From assembly GCA_030159075.1 (NCBI GenBank), contig BROG01000936.1, positions 147,542 through 211,541 of the forward strand: DNA of 64,000 nt, written 5' to 3'. The notes under the pieces are model-generated. The model was not told the DNA's origin and made no database searches. It saw nothing but the letters and a program-made list of their open reading frames with translations. The stretch is from Atrina japonica (taxonomy: Eukaryota > Mollusca > Bivalvia > Pterioida > Pinnidae). Numbering within the stretch: the stretch's first letter is position 1; each line of letters opens with the position of its first letter. Below, in pieces: positions 48,201 through 59,984 of the stretch. A program made the position numbers and the translations under genes.

Positions 48201-51200
48201 TCTGTTTATTCCTTTTTCCTAGACTTTTATTGAATAAGACATGAGCAAAGAAGCAAAACATAAAAACTCACAGAATAATAAAGTGTTTGTTTATTTATTT
48301 TTATCGCTCACTGAAAGAGTCTTTTTCAGATTGACATTTTAGTCAATAACGCTGGGAGATCACAACGAGCTCTGTGGGAGAAGACAAGTCTGGAAGTGGA
48401 CAAACAGATACTAGATATCAATGTATTGGGACCGCTCTCTTTAGCCAAGGCAGTTTTACCTCACTTCCTGCAACAGAAATCAGGACATTTTGTAGTGACC
48501 AGTAGCGTTGCAGCAAAACTGTGTATGAGATTGATCATGTTGATGCCCATTTCGAACAGTATTGCAATGTAGTATAGTCAATTTCATATAATATTGCAAT
48601 GTAGTATAGTCAATTTCATATAACTTGGTGGGGTCAAGTCTTTCGAACCTTTTTCTTGACATGGACAAGTTTAAAATTTAGGTAATGTTTCCTAATGACA
48701 TTAAAATCATAATAGCAAGAGTAATAAGTCCTTCTTCATGTACTTGTCTACGTAATTACCGGTACCCAGTTGGTAATAAAACGCATTGCCTATGAAGCCT
48801 GTCATAACTAAACAGTGAGTAGAATCATCCGTATGATAATCAAAAGGTTAGCCTGTCTCGCTAAGTTATGTGAGTTGGACTATACTTTATATCTATGTAA
48901 CAAGTTTTGTAAATGTCACATATATAGATGCATATAAATATATAGACATACAATAAGTTCATACTTCTAACAACTTTAACACTGACAAATAAAGTTATGT
49001 TACGTCAATTTCCTGAAATTCTAGGTTGTTTGAGAAACATTGTCGCACAAAATTAAATTACTTGTGAGGATGGAAAAGTTCCATAAATATTGACAATTGT
49101 TTGTCATAAGAAGACTCATTTGAGATTATACTCATATGAAGCAACATACTGAATGTGGTTTAAAATTAAAACTCAAGTTACAGTGTATTTGACAGAAACC
49201 AAAATGCTGCAAACTGACAGATGGACAAACAGAAGGATAGACAAACAGACAGATAGACAAACAGACATGGACAAATAAACAGATAGACAATCAGAAAATG
49301 GACAAACAGATAAATGGTCAAACAGACAAATGAATTAACAGATAGATGGACAAACCGACAAATGGATACACAGACATATGGACAAACATACAAATGGTTA
49401 AACATGTAGACAGATGGTCAATTGGACAAACAGACAAATGGACAAACAGACAAATGGTCAAAATGGAATATAAAGTTTCTGAAATTGTTGTGCTGACCAT
49501 TGATGATTTAAATTACAGGATACTTTATATTTTGCTATATGTTTCTGCTTTTCATTTCATGTACCAAGTGACAAATAATCGTAATTTGTGTGACGTTTCT
49601 AATTTCAAAAGTAGTGAAGTATACGTTCTGTAATATTTCAGCGTCACCTGGATTAGGATCATATTCAGGATCAAAGCATGCTTTACAGGTATTGTGACTT
49701 TATTTGAAAGTGAAAAAGTGGGCTTTATACATGTATGTAATAAAACAGTATGTACTATATATTATATTTGTATGTACTTATAGTAAAACCACACTTTTAG
49801 CGTACCATGCATATTTGGGTGGTTTCGTTGAAGAAAGTAATTGTTTAAGGTGTTTAAGTATTGACAGGGTAGACATATATACTTACCCCAATTATGCTAC
49901 CAAGACAGCTGCAATTGGTTCGTGCAAAACAAGGTGTACTCTGTCTCATGTTATTTCACATTCAGAAAATAGCAAAGAAGTTTAAAAAGTTGATCCTTAG
50001 ATAACTTATAGGCTTGGTATGACATCTTTCTTTGTAACTAGGATTCGTTCTTCACGTATTTCATTTGGACTTGACTGTGGATTCATGGTGTATGTGACCG
50101 GTCGACAGGGGATGCTTACTCCTCCATGGCACCTGATCCCACCTCTTGATTTCCAGAGGTCCGTGTTTGTCCATTTTTACCAGATTTGTATCTATATCCT
50201 GGACATCCTAAAGATTTATACTTTGGTATCTGAGATTTTTTTTATAAAAACAGGGTTGGTTTGATTCACTGCGAGTAGAAGTATATCCATTCATTAAAGT
50301 AACAATGGTTTGTCCAGGTCCAGTATTTTCGGAATCACTAATTCATGCATTTACAGATGACGCCACTAAGGTAGAGTAACACAATCTAATTTTATTTACG
50401 TTTTAAGTTTATATAATGAATTCGAATTTGCAGGTATGTGTCAGTTTAATAGATATCTTGGTGCACATGTGCTTTATCAAGATAAATTTTTGATATATTG
50501 GTCTTTCCAAATTTGTTATAATATTGATTTGTGAAAGAAAAGACTACATTTTCCGCACTGGTAATACTCTATTCAGGTTTTATTATGTATTCAACACCTT
50601 TTAATTTTTATGAAATATCCATTGTTAATAACCAGTTTGTCTTCAATTACTGAAATCATCTTGGTGCAACTTTAAACACCAATCAATCGGTTATATGAAT
50701 TCATTGTTAACCAAGCTCATATTGAAATTTTATTTTTGGATTAAATGTACCAATTAATGAAACATGATAATGTTAAGGCTACAGCAATCAAGGTCATTAT
50801 AGCAACCAAAGATTGTAAAAACATGAGCCCCAAGTAATCCAAATTATCACAAAACAAACAAATGTTGTGACTTGTTTCTGTAACTGTATGTGAATCTCTG
50901 TATATTCTAGCCACTGGGAGTAAAGATGCAGCCAAATGAGAGGAGATTGACGGCTTCACGTTGTGCCATGTTGATGGCTGTAGCAATTGTCAACAATTTA
51001 GATGAAGTATGGGTATCACAACATCCAGTGCTATTTTTTGTTTACTTGTTCCAGTATATGCCAAGTCTAGCTAGAGGGTAAGACCATGTGCTTATCAAAC
51101 AAGGTCTAATAAATCATATGTGTAGACATACATTCATCATTTATATTTTTAAGCATTTTAAAAAAATCTGTAACTATATGCATTTGCTGCAAACTAAGTT

Positions 51201-51711
51201 TTATGATCACAATATTAACATACATGTGTAATTACGATTGTATATTTAACATGTTGCTGCTGAAATGGGCTTTATGCTATAAATATAATGTTAATTGACC
51301 TATCGCCAAATGCATTACACAGCACATTTTAGCAAACCTTTACAATATGACGTCACAATCAAATGACCTGTAAAACATTTATGTCACAATCTAATGACAT
51401 AAAAACAGAAAATAGAGAGCCACGTGTCAGACATTTGGCGATAGGTCAGCTACCCCATATGGTAAAAGTAGTTCTTCCCATGGGAGTGCCTGAAAACAAA
51501 TTTTTGTTTCAAAAAAGAGTTATGAATGAGTATGTTTTACGAAAATATGTTATATTTATATCAGTACAATGTACTACAGAACACATCTTTCAGGAATCAT
51601 TGCTTAAATCAGTTAATATTGGCTCTTTGTGTCATTGTTTTCAGACTTGCTAACGTATTTGGTCAGGATAGACTGCAGAAGATTCGGAATGGTGATATGT
51701 CGTTACACTGA
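45216..51711 (+). CDS. DHRS7: DHRS7, membrane-anchored short-chain dehydrogenase/reductase
   Basis: Eight coding exons (45216-45339, 46084-46233, 47286-47392, 48330-48522, 49642-49688, 50254-50370, 50911-51077, 51645-51711) join in phase and encode 323 residues (human about 339). An N-terminal membrane anchor ([20 protein letters not shown]) precedes the Rossmann fold. The cofactor motif TGASSGIG is at 52-59 with the NADP-type SARRED segment after it. NNAG lies at 133-136, the catalytic tetrad is N158, S186, Y199 and K203 (YSGSK), and CPGPV follows. The C-terminal [20 protein letters not shown] matches DHRS7. Vertebrate DHRS7 is an ER-membrane NADPH-dependent reductase acting on steroids and retinal. 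The ATG context is CACAATGG, after a possible acceptor at 45205. All catalytic residues are present. The sixth exon abuts a retroelement 3' end. Confidence 0.96.
45368..45412 (-). mobile_element. SINE tail fragment, minus strand, DHRS7 intron 1
   Basis: The minus strand reads TATAACTGAGAATTGTTGAG then CATGGCATAAAA, the conserved tail of the SINE at 60381-60640. Nothing of the head remains. Confidence 0.6.
45495..45862. mobile_element. ~370-bp MITE, relative of 39849-40219 (copy 2)
   Basis: Shares GGGGCATTAG at the left and the internal words ACACAGGCATACAAAATCTT, AAGTGAAAAAGTGCCAAACC and AAGAATTGTCATGCCTGT in the same order and orientation as copy 1. Termini are more eroded. DHRS7 intron 1. 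Confidence 0.78.
46740..46840. mobile_element. MITE of the GAAAATTTTC family (copy 3)
   Basis: GCTTGAAAATTTCGCTTTCA at the left; GCGAAAATTTCAAAGTATAC at the right. The interior TTGCCTCCTCATCAAAGGAC-GAAAATGACGAAAA matches 23885-23985. DHRS7 intron 2. A TTAACTCATTCACCCC half element starts at 46286 in the same intron. Confidence 0.7.
47580..47765. repeat. ~41-bp tandem repeat, four units, DHRS7 intron 3
   Basis: TGTGTCAAAATGTTGATATA then AAACTGATTCTGATTGGTTYTA is repeated four times with point changes. Confidence 0.9.
48556..48625. repeat. ~36-bp tandem duplication beside DHRS7 exon 4
   Basis: TATTGCAATGTAGTATAGTC then AATTTCATATAA occurs twice, 35 bp after the exon 4 donor. Confidence 0.9.
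49195..49462. repeat. GACAAACAGACAAATG-type tandem repeat, DHRS7 intron 4
   Basis: About 17 irregular 12-20-bp units mixing ACAAACAGAC, AGATAGACA and AAATGGACA. Open frames over it on both strands are incidental. Confidence 0.9.
50060..50244 (+). mobile_element. 5'-truncated 3' end of the Penelope-like element, abutting DHRS7 exon 6
   Basis: Matches the last ~180 bp of the element at 42245-43916 in the same orientation: GACAGGGGATGCTTACTCCT, CCATGGCACCTGATCCCA, GATTTATACTTTGGTATCTG and the terminal GAGATTTTTTTTAT. It ends at 50244, nine bases before exon 6 (acceptor ATAAAAACAG, exon start 50254). Confidence 0.9.
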
Positions 51712-52071
51712 TCAACTTTATCATTTGATGGAAATTGTTGTTTAAGTGAAATTCTGTAATATTTAAGATACAATGGTTTTAGTTTAAATGGATATCAAAT
51801 TTGTGATATTAGATTCGATATTGGGCCGTTTGTTATAATTTGAGATGTTTCTTATCATATCATTATGTGTTTCAAAATGACAGCATACATTGTTTGGCCA
51901 GTTTGTTTATTTAGCTGATGTGCACTAGTATCTCTGTTAGATAAACTGTAGGGAAAAGAAACTTATGATTATACTACCAAGTCCATGTAGAGACATGAGA
52001 TAAAAATAACGTTGATTCAAAGACTGTGTTCATATAGAATGAAGACTTCTTAACTTGTCTGTGTGTTTAAT

Positions 52072-52950
52072 CAATAGACCGTTTTTGAGTTGTCTCATTC
52101 CGTACAGTTTTGTCAGAATAGTTTGTACTTAGAACACGTGACTTCAACTGAACATTTGGCAAGGTCCATTCCGGTTATGTAATATTTCCATTGATATATC
52201 AACTCATTCATACATATATGTAACGGTATAAACACAAAATGTTAGTGGAAAAGCTGATGATATTGACAATATTCTTAGACTGTAGACATAAGTAAACCTA
52301 CAGGTATTACCATTGACAGTTAGTTAGAAAGGTGGCAGCCTATTGTGCAGTCTAAATTTGTTTCTTCAGTCGTAAGATTGTGTATGCACATTTTAATTTT
52401 CTATGAAAGAGGAAGAAAGAAATGAAAAAAATATACAATATATAAAAGTATAGAGGAAGGGGATGAGAAACATAAGTTATAAAGATGTGTGAGGTGGTAG
52501 AACAGAAGAAAACAAGAATACATGTACATGCCAATGCATATATAGACAGATTATCCCTAAACATTTAGCTTTGTTTAGGGCTTACATGATTTTATTATAA
52601 TTGTAATAGTTAAAAAAAACACTTTCCACAAAACTAAAATATGCAATCATAAATATATGAGACTTCACCATTTCAATTAAAAAAATATATGTATTTCTTT
52701 TAAAATTAGGGTGACAATTGTCTGAAATATGAGATTGTACAAATAGGAATTAATTCTAAATAAATAATCTCTTTTGTAAATATAAACTGTTTTTCAAATC
52801 TGACACCTATTATTTCATGGTATTAATATTCATAGTCATATATGCGATAAACTGCTTATCCAGAATATAATGTTGCCCTACTTTTCTCTTTGAAACTGCA
52901 CATTAGTATGTCCATCACTGACGCAACGGGACAACTTGAAAATTGTCTAT
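52072..52950. mobile_element. 879-bp MITE, CAATAGACC-TTTTT ends (copy 2)
   Basis: Left end CAATAGACCGTTTTTGAGTT then GTCTC; right end GGGACAACTTGAAAATTGTC then TAT. The block CAAATCTGACACCTATTATT...TCATATATGCGATAAACTGC matches 36300-36410. It is more than twice as long as copy 1 because of extra central sequence. Confidence 0.78.
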
Positions 52951-53809
52951 ATATTATAATAATTTCATTTGTTAGTTATGAAGAATAGGGCATAATCAAT
53001 ATTTTTTTTTTTTTTTCTGTCTTAAAGTTGTTTGTAGTATCGTTTATAACTTACAGGTTGATGCACTGACGATACCTATGTAATCCTACATATATATCCG
53101 TTTCTTCAGACAAGTGAAATCTTATTAAGGGTTAATATGTTACATGTATAAACTTCTGTAAGCGTAATGTTCAGTGCTTTTCTCTTCAGAAAATGTTAAA
53201 CAAGTCAGGTTAGTGCATTTTACACGTGATCCTAAGATTGAAACTAATTTGAGTCCATCTAATTTAAATTAATATACAGCCATTAATCTAAAGGCAAATA
53301 GTGCTAAAAGGAACACACAGCCTCGTTTATGTGTACCCAGCTGAAAAAAGGTTCAGTTACCAGACCTTAGTAATAGAAATTTTAAGTTGCAGTTCAGATT
53401 TATCTGATGGTGGCAAATTTAATGTATATGCTTTTCTTCTGGAGAACAACTGTAAGTATATAAAAATCTAAACCAACAGAGTGTTTTGTTATTGTGAATA
53501 TTTGCGTAGCCTGGTAGATCCATTTTGATCAGAGTAGAGGTAGATTCAGACCATGACGTACCCGACTACATGGTTTCAAAGGAAAATTGGTGTGCACCTC
53601 TGATTTGAAATTTACAACCATTCTAAATCAAAAGTACATGATCGTATCATTAGCATGAAGCATGACAACTATTCAATTTTCTTTGATTTTAATGTACAAC
53701 CAACAAATAAGAATATCACTTAACGTCCGTATCCATATCCATATTTCTGAAATAAGAAGCAAATTTTGCTGTATCATCATGTTTATAACAAGAAAAGACA
53801 CACATAAAC

Positions 53810-53811
<2 letters not shown>

Positions 53812-53855
<44 letters not shown>
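53812..53855. repeat. (GA)n microsatellite
   Basis: About 22 uninterrupted GA dinucleotides in the DHRS7 3' intergenic spacer. Confidence 0.98.
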
Positions 53856-53859
<4 letters not shown>

Positions 53860-54386
53860 AGAGAAATACAGCAAGAGGGTAATGTTTACAAAATATTGTT
53901 TCTATGACATTGTTATTTGTAGAATATTCTGTTGTTATCGGAACATATAGAATTCTTTACTTATGTTCTACATGAATTATTTGTAGATTACTTCCATGAA
54001 CATGCTTGTTTTGTTTTAAACATTCCACTCAATTCGTCTATGTTTTGAAAATATGGTAATAACAAAATATAAAAATATAAATAATGATTTCAAATCTCAT
54101 TGTTATAGCATGTTGATACAAAGTGTGACAATCAGTTGATATTTTTAAGATTTGTTCTGATATATGCACCTTGGAAAGTGCAGATTGAATTAAAATGTTT
54201 ATATCCATTATTCATCTACCATGGATGGATTATCGTTCAGTTTTAATGGAATATATTAAAATGTATTTGTAATCTGTAACTGTTTAATTTTTTTATAGGT
54301 CATACATGTATATAATTACCATTCTCTGTTAATTTGATATTCATGTCAAATTGAAAAGATATATTTAACATGTTTAAACAGATTAC

Positions 54387-54922
54387 CGTTTTCCATCCAT
54401 GTCTTCCTTCCTTTCTTCCATCAAAATGTCCTCCGCCTGGTCTATCAAAGTGTCCTCCTCTTTGTCCATCAAAGTGTCCTGTCCCTTGTCCACTAAAGTG
54501 TCCCCCTCCTAGTCCATCAGAACGTCCTCCAAAAGGTCTATCAATGTGTCCTCTCATGGGTCCTCCAACGGGACCATGAAAGCGACCTCCTACGGGTCCA
54601 TCAAAACGTCCTCCCATGGGTCCATGAAAAAGTTCTCTAACAGGTCCATCAAGCCGTTCCCTGTAGTTCTTACAACGGGTACAACAGAACGCCCTCCAAA
54701 AGGTCCATCAAAACGCCCATCATCGATTCCATTAAATTTTACATTTTTAAATCTACCTGGTAAATCCGACCAATAAGCGCCTGTATCGCCAAGACTTCCA
54801 ATGCCATTTATGGGTCCGGATGAACGTCTACCATATTGTCCTTTACCGCTATATTTCTTGTCAATGTTAAAGCCTCCCTTGACAATTGATGCCATCAATG
54901 ATAACCATAATAGTCGTAACAT
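54387..54922 (-). CDS. Secreted Gly/Asp-rich repeat protein, reading frame broken
   Basis: On the minus strand the ATG at 54922 opens a signal-peptide-like MLRLLWLSLMASIVKGGF, preceded by a possible acceptor TTTTGACAG (exon start 54936). The mature part begins with a polar stretch (NIDKKYSGKGQYGRRSSGP) and then degenerate repeats of GGRFDGP / GGHFDGQ. Around 54655-54662 the frame changes: the first frame runs to a stop at 54590, while the repeat continues in another frame to about 54387, where a donor-like GTAATC sits. One missing base, or two extra, explains it. Either the gene is a young pseudogene or the sequence has an indel error in a repetitive coding stretch. Such Gly-rich secreted repeat proteins are common in molluscan shell and mucus secretions, but I cannot assign a family. 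A TTG 21 bp upstream is an unlikely start. Confidence 0.5.
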
Positions 54923-54936
54923 AACTGAGTTGTAGA

Positions 54937-56204
54937 CTGTCAAAATAATGCAAATTGTATGTTATCTGGTGAAGAAAGATACATAAAGCCACGTTTCAAA
55001 CATTTTTATTTACATGCATCGGTTCTTGAAGAGAAAATATTTTCAAAGAGGGTTACACTTGGATCCACCCCAGTTCCGAAAAACAAAACGGTGGTAGAAA
55101 AACCTTGACTACTTGCTCCCTGTAAAGTGGCGTTAAAATCTCTTCAGCGGCACTAGAGAAGAAGGCGATAATATGAAATGTTAACGAACAGACGGACAAA
55201 AAGAGTTCAGAAAAACTAACTTGATTCCTCGGATTAGTTGAGCTAAAACACCCTAGACTGTAGAGCTCTTTTCACTCCGTGCATTTTAACTTGTCATGCA
55301 ACTTCCAAAACAAAGCATTGAATAATATTTTTCAGTTAATAGAAATATTAAAACAAAATAATGATATATAGAATTTTTGAAATTCTGTACCAGAATATCT
55401 TTACGTATGCTTATTTCCCCCTTATATTTACACCAAACTCGCAATATTTTTATATTTCGACACAACTTTGTTACCACAATGCAACCAACAGAAAGGATTA
55501 TTATTGTATTGGTTTGAATTTCATGAGTAACATTTTTGAAAATGAAAATAATTGATAGAAGTGAGTTTACTGAAAAGATTGAAAACATTAAACTGCTGAA
55601 AAAGAATGATTGCGTCCGTGTGTATAAATACATGAACATTTAAGTAAATACATCTTCAACATCTAACCCAGCATCAAAAGTACATTATCTTCAATATAAA
55701 GATGTACAAGAAATCATTTAATTACTTTACCCAATAACACATGTTTTCAAGATTCCCAAATATAATATTAAATGGAAAATGTAGAACAGTATTACATTTG
55801 ACACTTCTAAAGAAAATGGCAATAATTAGCAGAGCAATGTTAGATATTTATGTACCGGTATAGGTCTACTAAAGAACCAGATCATTTTTAAACATTATAT
55901 AGTAGACGTATCAAAGTATGTGTATCGTTTTGTATTGTATGATACAATTGCAAATAATGATAAAAAGTATTTTTATTTGAAGAAAACTTCAGAAATATGA
56001 AAAAATTGTTTGAGTACGTACTCAAAATTTGAGTACCGTACTCAACGTATTTATTCATTTTTTACAGAAAAATCATAAGTGTGGTGCAAAAATTTATATG
56101 TGAGTACTGGAAAATAATATGTTTCCTAATCACGCAAACCCAAATGTTTTACAAACGATTATATAGTCAAAGCAATGAAATAAATGTTGAGCTTGAGTAT
56201 TACT
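54937..56204. other. Gene-free stretch upstream of the repeat-protein gene
   Basis: It may include the promoter and 5' UTR of the minus-strand repeat protein. The overlapping minus-strand frame at 55286-55639 (117 codons) has no signal, family or splice support. AT-rich, otherwise nothing seen. Confidence 0.45.
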
Positions 56205-56207
56205 TCG

Positions 56208-56298
56208 GTTTGCGTTCTCTCCTCCACCATTAAAAGCTGTATGCCACTATATAATTGAAAAATTGTTGAGCGTGGCATAAAGCACCACTGAAATAAAC
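56208..56298 (+). mobile_element. SINE 3' fragment
   Basis: Contains CTCTCCTCCACCATTAAAAG and the conserved tail TATATAATTGAAAAATTGTT followed by GAGCGTGGCATAAAGC. It corresponds to the last third of the SINE at 60381-60640. Confidence 0.7.
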
Positions 56299-56352
56299 AA
56301 GTCTTTTTCGAAATTTAATAATAAAAGTTTACTTACAAATTACGTTGCTGGT

Positions 56353-56354
<2 letters not shown>

Positions 56355-56403
<49 letters not shown>

Positions 56404-56420
56404 ACCCCCCCCCCCCCCCC
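56355..56420. repeat. Poly(C) tract, ~65 bp with one A
   Basis: A run of about 49 C, one A at 56404, then 16 more C. It gives a spurious polyproline frame. Confidence 0.97.
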
Positions 56421-57292
56421 TGGTCCACTCGAAGGGATCGTGGAACGATGAACAAAGAAATGGTGATTTTTCCATGTATTTATGTGACTTTTCTCAGACA
56501 AAAACTTACGTTATTATATATTTAACAGTACATGATTATTAAATCGATTTGATCGATTTTTAAAAAAAATAAATGAAAACAGAAATTGATTGATTGATAA
56601 TTTAGAAGGGAATCAATACATTTCTTTTGAAGGGGTCAAAAATGAAGTTAGGAGTTGGAGGGGATTTTAATTGATCATTATTGTCATCAACTGTTTCGTT
56701 ACAGATCTTTTCTGCACAAAAGATCTGATAAAGTACATTCAATTTACCAGAGATACACAGCTATATATAACGTGACATTGAAATCGAACACGGTGATACA
56801 ACTCAAATAAAGATTGTCAGAATGAAAGTGCATATTATAAAATGCATCCTGTGGTGAACCTCAGTAGTGTAGCTTCTAATTTTTGTAATTTGAAATTGAT
56901 GACATCTGGATTTTGGTTCTCATTGATATGCCAGTCGAATAAAGCATGTACTTGGTATTGCTTAAAAGTGCATGCATGCACGGATAAAGTATGTACGTGC
57001 ATTTTTATATCGGATAAAAGAATATGCCAATCATATGCTAGATATTAATGCAGTAAAACAAATACATTATTAATCAAAATCAAAATTTTATTCAGTCTGA
57101 TTAAATTATGAATAATTAGAAAACTTCAAAGTAACTAATTTTAATTTTCATATAAAATCATCTTTGCATGCAATTTCCAGTCAGATAACTACTAGTATCA
57201 ACTTAAGGATTTGAAACAATTTTGACATAGTTATTCTGGGTACGAGTAAAATCATTACAAATCATCAGACAATAACACATCGCATTCATCCT
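56421..57292. other. Gene-free stretch
   Basis: AT-rich, with an interrupted ATCGATTTGATCGAT palindrome near 56540 and CAGATCTTTTCTGCACAAAAGATCTG at 56703. No supported gene. Confidence 0.5.
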
Positions 57293-57565
57293 GAGCCGAC
57301 CTGGCTGAGTCGGTAGCGCGCTCGACTCTTGATCGTGAGGTCGCGAGTTCGAGTCCAGCCGGCGGCAGGTTGGTTTCTTGTCCTTCGGATGAGACAGTAA
57401 AACTCGAGGTCCGTGTCGCAGTAGGTGTCAGCACGTTGAAGAACCCCCACTGCTCAATGGCCGTAAGTGCCGATCATAGGCCAAAATTTGAAGCCCTTCA
57501 CCGGCACTTGATGACGTCTCCATATGAGTGGTAAGATTCTTGAATGAGACGTTAAACAACAAACA
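57293..57565 (+). mobile_element. Full-length tRNA-derived SINE, second family
   Basis: The head GAGCCGACCTGGCTGAGTCG contains box A (TGGCTGAGTCGG), and GAGGTCGCGAGTTCGAGTCC contains box B, at normal spacing. A body follows with CGTGTCGCAGTAGGTGTCAG, CACGTTGAAGAACCCCCACT and CTTCACCGGCACTTGATGAC, and the tail is TGAGACGTTAAACAACAAAC. The GC-richer, little-eroded sequence suggests a young copy. The tRNA-like part is not followed by a normal tRNA 3' boundary, so it is not a tRNA gene. Confidence 0.9.
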
Positions 57566-57924
57566 ATCAAACATTCATCCTATTCAGAAATTGTACAAAG
57601 AGGATTTTGTGAGGAAATTTTCCAGATAACATGTGGAAGGCCGATGGCCATTACACTTGTAACCGAGTTTCCTCTGTATACAAATCGCCCCACACGAGTA
57701 AGATCTATATGTGTAGTTTTAAACAGGCCGTTATACATTTTTGTAATATTATAAATAATAACTACTGCTCTCATTTTAGCATTTCGCTGTATCTATTCAT
57801 CCATCACTATTGTGATACTGTGGTCATTGCACAAAGTAATAAGTAAGCTGTATAACTTGCATTGCATAACGTATTTTATTTGATCATCTGTTATTTCCAC
57901 CTGCTAATCAAATGGATATAATAA

Positions 57925-58218
57925 AAACACAGACCATTTTCGATACAGACCTTGAACGCACCTATATAATACGTCTGTCGAGCATTGTATATTTAGACGT
58001 TGACGGTGTAAATTATATACAGACCACTTTTTATACAGACAGACATTGACGGAATAACACGTGTGTAGAACATTGAATATATAGATGTTGACGGTGTTAC
58101 AGACATTGACGGAATAAAACGTGTGCACGGAACAATGTATATAAAGACGTTGACGGTGTAACGCATACACAGGCAACTTTGTATACAGACATTGTGGAAT
58201 GACACGTGTGTAGAATTT

Positions 58219-58252
<34 letters not shown>

Positions 58253-58790
58253 CGTGTACAGTATATACAGCCCACTTTGTATACAGACATTGACTGAATA
58301 ACACATATGTAAAACATTGTATATATAGACGTTGACGGTGTTACACATACACAGACTACTTTGTATACAGACATTGACTGAATAACACGTGTGAATGATA
58401 TTGAATATATAGATGTTGAGGGTTTAACACATACACAGACCACTTTGTACACAGACATTGTGGAATAACACGTGTGTAAAATATTGTAGATATAGACGTA
58501 CGTTGGCGATATAACATATACACAGACCACTTTGTTTACAGACAGACAGTGATGGAATATTACGTGTGTAAAACATTGCATATTTAGTCGTTGATGGTGT
58601 TACACATACACAGACCACTTTGTATTTAGACATTGACGGAATAACACGTGTGTAGAACATTGTAGATATAGACGTTGGCGGTATAACATATACACAGACC
58701 ACTTTGTTTACAGTCGTTAACGTAATTACACGTGTGAAGATTATTTTGCATGAATACATTGGCGGTTTAATTCATGCACAAACCACTTCT
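57925..58790. repeat. ~85-90-bp tandem array, about nine units
   Basis: Each unit carries GACGTTGACGGTGTAACACA, TACACAGACCACTTTGTATA, CAGACATTGACGGAATAACA and CGTGTGTAGAACATTGTATA. The fourth unit is interrupted by an (AT)n run at 58219-58250. The 225-codon minus-strand frame across it is a by-product of a period near a multiple of three. Confidence 0.93.
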
Positions 58791-59984
58791 ATAAAGATGT
58801 AACCTTCTCCCTTATTACAGATATCAATAACAGCGATGATCGTATAGTGTTTTATTTAGCAGAGATGCAGCATTGGTAACAATGTAACAGAGAGCAGTGG
58901 CGTTCTCTATATTGCTTTCAAATCGGTCACATTTACTTTTGAAACCTTGATGCTTTTATAGGCAAACACCAAAGTTCCAGAAGTTTCTATACATCTGTGC
59001 AATATACAATTATAGAATTACTGGCAATTATTTTTATCAAAATCGATCAAAACCTAATCTTTAATAATCTTTTAACTCCACCAAAATTAGTATAATTTTA
59101 ATACATTATATTATTTAACATTGCAATCCATTGTTTACCAAGGATGATGATGACAGAAGTTGACATTTATAACTTCGCAGCTACAATTGATGCTCTAAGT
59201 TGTAAAAATGTTGACAAGTTGATTATCCGAAACAGTATATTTAATTATCAAAGCTGATTTCAATTTGGAATTTGGAATTTCTATTATTCACTTTCATAAT
59301 TATACCTAAATAACTATCAACATTTTTATGTAGCCGAATTACAAAATCAATTACTTTAGCTGCCCGTATTTCCAAATTACATGTATGTACACAACATTTA
59401 TTATTCCAAGGCACACCAATATCATCATTTATATAATTTCATATAAAGTATTTTCTCCCGTACCTCATATTGTTACAAAGACGACGGAATAACACGTTTG
59501 TAGAACATTCTGTAAAGAAGACGAAATAACGCATGCGTAATACCAGTTTGTATATATTTCTGTTATATACTCTACTTATGATGTAATAACAACAGAATCT
59601 GATCGAATGTTATAGTATAGTACTCGATCTACCAAGATAAAATCGAGCATCTGTTTACAATCACGATGATTCTAAATTGAATCACGAGGGTGACACAAAA
59701 ATATATTTTGGCAAAAATATCCAGCGGGTTACCGTAAAGGCTATTCCAAGTTCTTCTCTGTTCGGCGTCCGCTGATAGATATGTTTATAGAGCACAAATA
59801 TCTTGGGGGGTGGAACATAGCCCTAAAAAGAACAGTTAAACTTAAATATAAACATTTATTTTCATCACTAGGAAACTAAAAATGTCATAGGTTACAATGT
59901 ATTTATTAGTATGTGCCAAAGATATGTTTTTTTATAAATTTCATTTTGTTTCTCTTGTTAACATATTAGAAAAATACTTAAATG
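58791..59984. other. Gene-free stretch
   Basis: AT-rich sequence. A fragment related to the preceding array (GACGGAATAACACGTTTGTA) recurs at 59483. No exon or RNA gene recognised. Confidence 0.5.

Larger units (their letters stand above)
51712..54299. other. DHRS7 3' flank and intergenic spacer
   Basis: The DHRS7 stop is at 51711. No AATAAA is seen until 52759-52764, about 1 kb on and inside a MITE, so the real polyadenylation site is unclear. The spacer contains the MITE at 52072-52950, a T-rich tract at about 53003 and a (GA)n run at about 53812-53855. No gene found. Confidence 0.5.

Noticed and set aside
55286..55639. 117-codon minus-strand hydrophobic frame
   Set aside because: No start context, no splice or domain support, and an AT-rich composition typical of chance frames here.
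56345..56542. Polyproline protein
   Set aside because: Translation of the poly(C) tract.
57904..58759. 225-codon minus-strand frame and overlapping frames
   Set aside because: Produced by the ~88-bp array. Several overlapping frames are equally open and none has a domain.
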